Assembly: GCA_900549555.1 (NCBI GenBank)
Contig: UROO01000073.1
Coordinates: 1 to 9,818 of the forward strand
Direction of reading: 5' to 3'
Origin: an uncultured Collinsella sp.
GTDB lineage: Bacteria; Actinomycetota; Coriobacteriia; Coriobacteriales; Coriobacteriaceae
DNA: 9,818 bases
Shown in pieces: positions 6,955 to 9,818 of this stretch. The notes beneath the pieces were generated by a model. It ran no database searches and was not told the DNA's origin. It saw only the letters and a program-made list of their open reading frames with translations. Made by a program: the position numbers and the translations under genes. Within the stretch, counting starts at the first letter, position 1. Each line of letters opens with the position of its first letter.

Positions 6955-7002
6955 CTTGCATGACCTCACCGTGTCTCAGAGGTGTCATACATTTTTTGCA
7001 AG
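6955..7002 (+). promoter_or_regulatory. Structured rpsT leader, possible attenuator
   Basis: TGCATGACCTC (6957-6967) can pair with GAGGTGTCATACA (6979-6991), with one C/A mismatch and a 2-nt bulge. TTTTTT (6992-6997) follows at once, an arrangement like an intrinsic terminator inside the leader. Alternatively CTTGCA (6955-6960) pairs perfectly with TGCAAG (6997-7002), which competes for part of the first stem and covers the start of the first AAGGA. Ribosomal protein genes are often autoregulated through such leaders; that this one is regulated by S20 is inference. Confidence 0.35.
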
Positions 7003-7024
7003 GAACTCGAAAGGAACTCCAGAA

Positions 7025-7291
7025 GTGGCAAACATCAAGTCTCAGAAGAAGCGTATCCGCACCAATGAGGCAGCTCGCATGCGTAACAAGGCTGTCAAGT
7101 CCGAGCTCAAGACGCTGACCAAGCACGTCCAGTCCGCCGTCGCCGAGGGCGACGCCGAGAAGGCCCAGGCTGCCCTCAAGACCGTCACCAAGCGTCTCGA
7201 CATGGCTGCCGCCAAGCATGTTATCCACAAGAACCAGGCTTCCAACCGCAAGTCCGGTCTTGCCAAGCTCGTGAACAGCATCAACGCCTAA
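7025..7291 (+). CDS. rpsT: Small ribosomal subunit protein S20
   Basis: Binds 16S rRNA early in 30S assembly. The protein has 88 residues, the usual length. It starts MANIKSQKKRIRTNEAAR (first codon GTG) and has the basic helical profile of S20, with a conserved end KNQASNRKSGLAKLVNSI. The start is GTG at 7025: the family begins directly with ANIKSQ/KS, and upstream in-frame residues from 6956 do not fit. AAGGAACTC occurs twice just upstream (7000-7008 and 7011-7019); AAGGA at 7011-7015, ending 9 nt before GTG, is the likely ribosome site. A non-ATG start recalls E. coli rpsT, whose UUG start takes part in autoregulation. A strong terminator follows. Confidence 0.96.
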   Translation: MANIKSQKKRIRTNEAARMRNKAVKSELKTLTKHVQSAVAEGDAEKAQAALKTVTKRLDMAAAKHVIHKNQASNRKSGLAKLVNSINA

Positions 7292-7325
7292 GTTGTAAAT
7301 TTCACACCACACAGATTACGCGCAT

Positions 7326-7362
7326 AAATGGAGCCTGTTTTATGGAACAGGCTCCATTTTTT
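7326..7362 (+). terminator. Strong intrinsic terminator of rpsT
   Basis: A perfect 14-bp stem, AAATGGAGCCTGTT (7326-7339) with AACAGGCTCCATTT (7346-7359), has a 6-nt loop (TTATGG). A run of six T (7357-7362) follows. It ends 25 nt before the lepA start. An ATG inside the left arm (7328) is in frame with lepA but should not be taken as its start. Confidence 0.95.
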
Positions 7363-7374
7363 GTACCGCTCGGG

Positions 7375-7380
7375 TAAGAT
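7375..7380 (+). promoter_or_regulatory. lepA promoter -10, giving a leaderless mRNA
   Basis: TAAGAT (7375-7380) ends 7 nt before the lepA ATG (7388), so transcription should start at or next to the A of the start codon. No Shine-Dalgarno sequence exists between the terminator and the ATG. The -35 zone (about 7352-7357, CTCCAT) lies inside the right arm of the rpsT terminator and does not resemble TTGACA. Confidence 0.6.
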
Positions 7381-7387
7381 AGTCCGC

Positions 7388-9199
7388 ATGAATACTTCAA
7401 TTGACATTTCCCACATCCGCAACTTCTCGATCGTTGCGCACATCGACCATGGCAAGTCCACGATCAGTGACCGCATCCTCGAGCTCACCCATACCGTCGA
7501 CGAGCGCGATATGGAGTCGCAGCTGCTCGACACCATGGATATCGAGCGCGAGCGCGGCATCACGATCAAGTCTAATGCCGTTCGCGTGTCCTATGACGCC
7601 GACGATGGTGAGACGTATCAATTCAACCTGATCGATACGCCGGGCCACGTGGACTTTACCTACGAGGTCTCGCGTTCGCTTGCCGCCTGCGAGGGTGCGG
7701 TGCTTGTCGTCGACGCCACGCAGGGCGTCGAGGCGCAGACCGTCTCCAACGCGACGCTCGCCATGAACGCCAACTTGGATATCGTGCCCGCTATCAACAA
7801 GATCGACCTGCCGTCGGCACACCCCGACGAGGTCAAGACCGAGATCGAGGACGACCTGGCGATCCCTGCCGACGATGCCGTATGCGTATCGGGCAAGACC
7901 GGCGAGGGCATTCACGATTTGCTGGAGTCTATCGTCTTTTTGATCTCTCCGCCCAAGGGCGATGCGAACGCGCCGCTCAAGGCGCTTATCCTGGATTCGT
8001 ATTTCGATGAGTACCGCGGCGTCGTTGCCACGGTCCGCGTCTTTGACGGCTCCATCAAGAAGGGCGATACCCTGCGCATGATGCAGGCAGAAGGTGACTT
8101 CTTGGTCGACGGCGTGGGCGTCAAGCGTCCTGCCGAGACCCCGGTTGACGCACTGACGGTTGGCGAGGTCGGCTACGTGGTCACGGGTCTGAAGGATCCT
8201 GAGGCCGTGCACGTGGGCGATACCCTCACGTGGGCGTCGAATCCCTGCCCCGAGCCGCTTCCCGGTTACCGCGAGGCCAAGCCCATGGTCTATACGGGCC
8301 TGTTTCCGATCGACAACAAGGATTACGAGAACCTGCGCGACGCTCTCGATAAGCTGCACGTCAACGACCCGTCGTTGGTGTGGGAGCCCGAGACCTCGGT
8401 GGCGCTCGGCTTTGGCTTCCGCGTGGGCTTCTTAGGCCTGCTGCATATGGAAGTCGTCAAGGAGCGCCTGGAGCGCGAGTTCAACCTTGACCTCATTGCT
8501 ACGAGCCCTTCGGTGGACTATCACGTCTATAAGACCGACGGCGAGATGATTGATGTTCGCAGCCCGCAGGATCTGCCCGAGGCCACGCGCATCGAGCGCA
8601 TTGAGGAGCCTTACCTCAAGGCCAAGATTATCTGCCCGCCCGAGTATACGGGTGCCGTCATGCAGCTCGCTATCGAGCACCGCGGAATTACAACCGACAT
8701 GATCCATCTCACGAGCAAATCGGTCGAGATGCGCTTTGATATGCCCCTCGCCGAGCTCATCTTGGACTTCTTTGACCAGCTCAAGAGCCGCACCAAGGGC
8801 TATGCCTCGCTCGACTATGAGTTCAACGAGTATCGTCCCTCCGAGCTCGTCAAGCTCGATATCCTGCTTTCGGGTGATGAGGTGGATGCGCTTTCGTTTA
8901 TCGTGCACAAGGACAAGGCCTATGGCCTGGCCCGCGGTCTGTGCGACAAGCTCAAGGAAATCATTCCGCGTCAGCTGTTCGAGGTGCCTATTCAGGGCGC
9001 CATCGGCAACAAGATCATCGCCCGCTCTACCGTCAAGGCGCGCCGCAAGGACGTGCTGGCTAAGTGTTACGGCGGCGATATCTCGCGTAAGCGCAAGCTG
9101 CTTGAGAAGCAGAAAGAGGGCAAGAAGCGCATGAAGGCCATCGGTTCGGTCGAGGTCCCGCAGGAGGCCTTTATGGCGATCCTCAAGGTGGACGAGTAG
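7388..9199 (+). CDS. lepA: Elongation factor 4 (LepA), translational GTPase
   Basis: A ribosome-associated GTPase related to EF-G, implicated in back-translocation and in initiation or 30S maturation. The protein has 603 residues (E. coli LepA is 599). GTP motifs are AHIDHGKS (17-24), RGITI (56-60), DTPGHVDF (83-90), NKID (137-140) and SGKTG (168-172). Domain II and the EF-G III/V-like domains follow. The LepA-specific C-terminus is present (GNKIIARSTVKARRKDVLAK, then YGGDISRKRKLLEKQKEGKK). The start is ATG at 7388: MNTSIDISHIRNFSIVAHID gives the normal short N-terminus, while the in-frame ATG at 7328 lies in the rpsT terminator hairpin. The dus gene follows after 5 nt and is probably cotranscribed. 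Confidence 0.97.
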   Translation: MNTSIDISHIRNFSIVAHIDHGKSTISDRILELTHTVDERDMESQLLDTMDIERERGITIKSNAVRVSYDADDGETYQFNLIDTPGHVDFTYEVSRSLAACEGAVLVVDATQGVEAQTVSNATLAMNANLDIVPAINKIDLPSAHPDEVKTEIEDDLAIPADDAVCVSGKTGEGIHDLLESIVFLISPPKGDANAPLKALILDSYFDEYRGVVATVRVFDGSIKKGDTLRMMQAEGDFLVDGVGVKRPAETPVDALTVGEVGYVVTGLKDPEAVHVGDTLTWASNPCPEPLPGYREAKPMVYTGLFPIDNKDYENLRDALDKLHVNDPSLVWEPETSVALGFGFRVGFLGLLHMEVVKERLEREFNLDLIATSPSVDYHVYKTDGEMIDVRSPQDLPEATRIERIEEPYLKAKIICPPEYTGAVMQLAIEHRGITTDMIHLTSKSVEMRFDMPLAELILDFFDQLKSRTKGYASLDYEFNEYRPSELVKLDILLSGDEVDALSFIVHKDKAYGLARGLCDKLKEIIPRQLFEVPIQGAIGNKIIARSTVKARRKDVLAKCYGGDISRKRKLLEKQKEGKKRMKAIGSVEVPQEAFMAILKVDE

Positions 9200-9204
9200 G
9201 TCCC

Positions 9205-9770
9205 ATGGCGCTTTCTGAATACAGTACGCGGCTGCTGGGTGCTTATACCGAGCAGCCGTTCCTTATGGCCCCCATGGCCGGCGTGACCGATCCCGCCTAT
9301 CGCATCATGTGCCGCCGCCGCGGTGCCCATCTTGCCTATAGCGAGATGGTGAGCGTGGCGGGCCTTGCCTATGCCAGCAATAAGACGTGGCGCCTGGTGC
9401 TGCCGGCCGACGAAGAGCAACAGATTTGCGTGCAGCTCTTTGGCTCCAAACCCGATCAGTTTGCGAGCGCCGTCGCCGCCGTCGAGGAGCGCGTTGGCGA
9501 TCGCCTGACGCTGATCGATATCAATATGGCATGCCCCGCTCGCAAAGTCGTTACCAAGGGCGAGGGCTCGGCGCTCATGCGCACGCCCGAGCTGGCCGAG
9601 CAGATCGTCGAGGCGGCGGTGGGCGCGGCGCACGTGCCCGTGACCGTTAAGATTCGCAAAGGCTTTTATGCCGAGGATCGCAATGCCGCGACATTTGCCC
9701 AGATGCTCGAGGGTGCAGGGGCAGCTGCGGTGGCGGTACATGGTCGCTGTGCCACGCAGCTCTATACGGG
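9205..9770 (+). CDS. tRNA-dihydrouridine synthase (DusB-like), 3'-truncated by insert end
   Basis: An FMN-dependent enzyme that reduces uridine to dihydrouridine in tRNA with NAD(P)H. Only the first 188 complete codons are genomic, about 55-60% of a normal Dus of about 320-350 residues. The N-terminal TIM-barrel strands carry FLMAPMAGVTDPAYR (19-33) and QICVQLFGSKPD (73-84). The catalytic loop is DINMACPARKV (105-115, Cys110 as the expected proton donor). VTVKIRKG (146-153) and VHGRCATQLYTG (178-189) follow. The usual NxGCP is NMACP here, and the usual HGRT is HGRC. The ATG at 9205 comes 5 nt after lepA with only a weak AGG upstream. The reading frame runs on to a TAG at 9808-9810, but residues after about 189 are adapter. 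Which Dus subfamily it is cannot be settled from this half. Confidence 0.9.
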
Positions 9771-9818
9771 CTGTCTCTTATACACATCTGACGCTGCCGA
9801 CGAACTCTAGGGTGTAGA
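9771..9818. other. Nextera (Tn5) P5-side adapter with i5 index; not genomic
   Basis: Positions 9771-9789 are the Tn5 mosaic end in reverse complement (CTGTCTCTTATACACATCT). Positions 9790-9803 are the Read 1 primer part (GACGCTGCCGACGA). Positions 9804-9811 (ACTCTAGG) are an index whose reverse complement, CCTAGAGT, is, as I remember it, S516 of Nextera XT v2. Positions 9812-9818 (GTGTAGA) start the P5 complement. Genomic sequence ends at 9770. Confidence 0.98.

Noticed and set aside
7328..7387. Longer LepA starting at ATG 7328
   Set aside because: That ATG lies in the left arm of the rpsT terminator, and LepA proteins start with a short stretch before IRNFSI-AHIDHGKS.
7397..8359. A 320-residue open frame on the - strand inside lepA
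   Set aside because: It is fully antisense to an unambiguous LepA. Long antisense frames arise from the third-position GC bias of the real gene; it has no ribosome site and no family resemblance.
49..9770. A novel defence, mobile or biosynthetic system
   Set aside because: Every gene fits a known housekeeping or competence family in a familiar order on one strand; no transposase, integrase, repeat array, tRNA or unknown ORF cluster is present.

Overview
The window is about 9.7 kb of bacterial chromosome (49-9770) with Nextera library adapters still attached at both ends (1-48 and 9771-9818). The real DNA is GC-rich and every gene lies on the + strand. An actinobacterial integration host factor (mIHF), directly followed by gmk and rpoZ, points to Actinomycetota. 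The rhodanese-less thiI behind rpoZ and the moderate GC suggest Coriobacteriia, most likely Collinsella or a close relative. That placement is inference from gene content and remembered family sequences, not from a search.

Layout. (1) 49-214: non-coding, with a likely extended -10 promoter. (2) 215-2625: a tightly packed operon, mihF-gmk-rpoZ-thiI, with junction gaps of 0, 5 and 0 nt, closed by an intrinsic terminator (2637-2669). It joins nucleoid architecture, GMP phosphorylation, the RNA polymerase omega subunit and tRNA 4-thiouridine/thiazole sulfur transfer. (3) 2670-2839: non-coding leader with short repeats. (4) 2840-5850: comEA and comEC, overlapping by 4 nt, the DNA-binding protein and inner-membrane channel of DNA uptake. 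(5) 5929-6891: holA, the DNA polymerase III delta (clamp-loader) subunit, with its own apparent promoter overlapping the comEC/holA junction. (6) 7025-7291: rpsT (ribosomal protein S20) with a structured leader, a GTG start and a strong terminator. (7) 7388-9199: lepA (elongation factor 4), apparently read as a leaderless mRNA from a promoter whose -35 zone lies inside the rpsT terminator. (8) 9205-9770: 5' part of a tRNA-dihydrouridine synthase gene, cut by the end of the insert.

The comEA-comEC-holA-rpsT-lepA order is a common housekeeping neighbourhood in Gram-positive bacteria. I see no mobile element, CRISPR array, tRNA, rRNA, toxin-antitoxin or defence system, and no convincing novel multi-gene system. 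The points worth a second look are the adapter ends (including an artefactual protein tail on the last gene), the leaderless lepA start next to a terminator, and the rpsT leader, which could form an attenuator-like hairpin.
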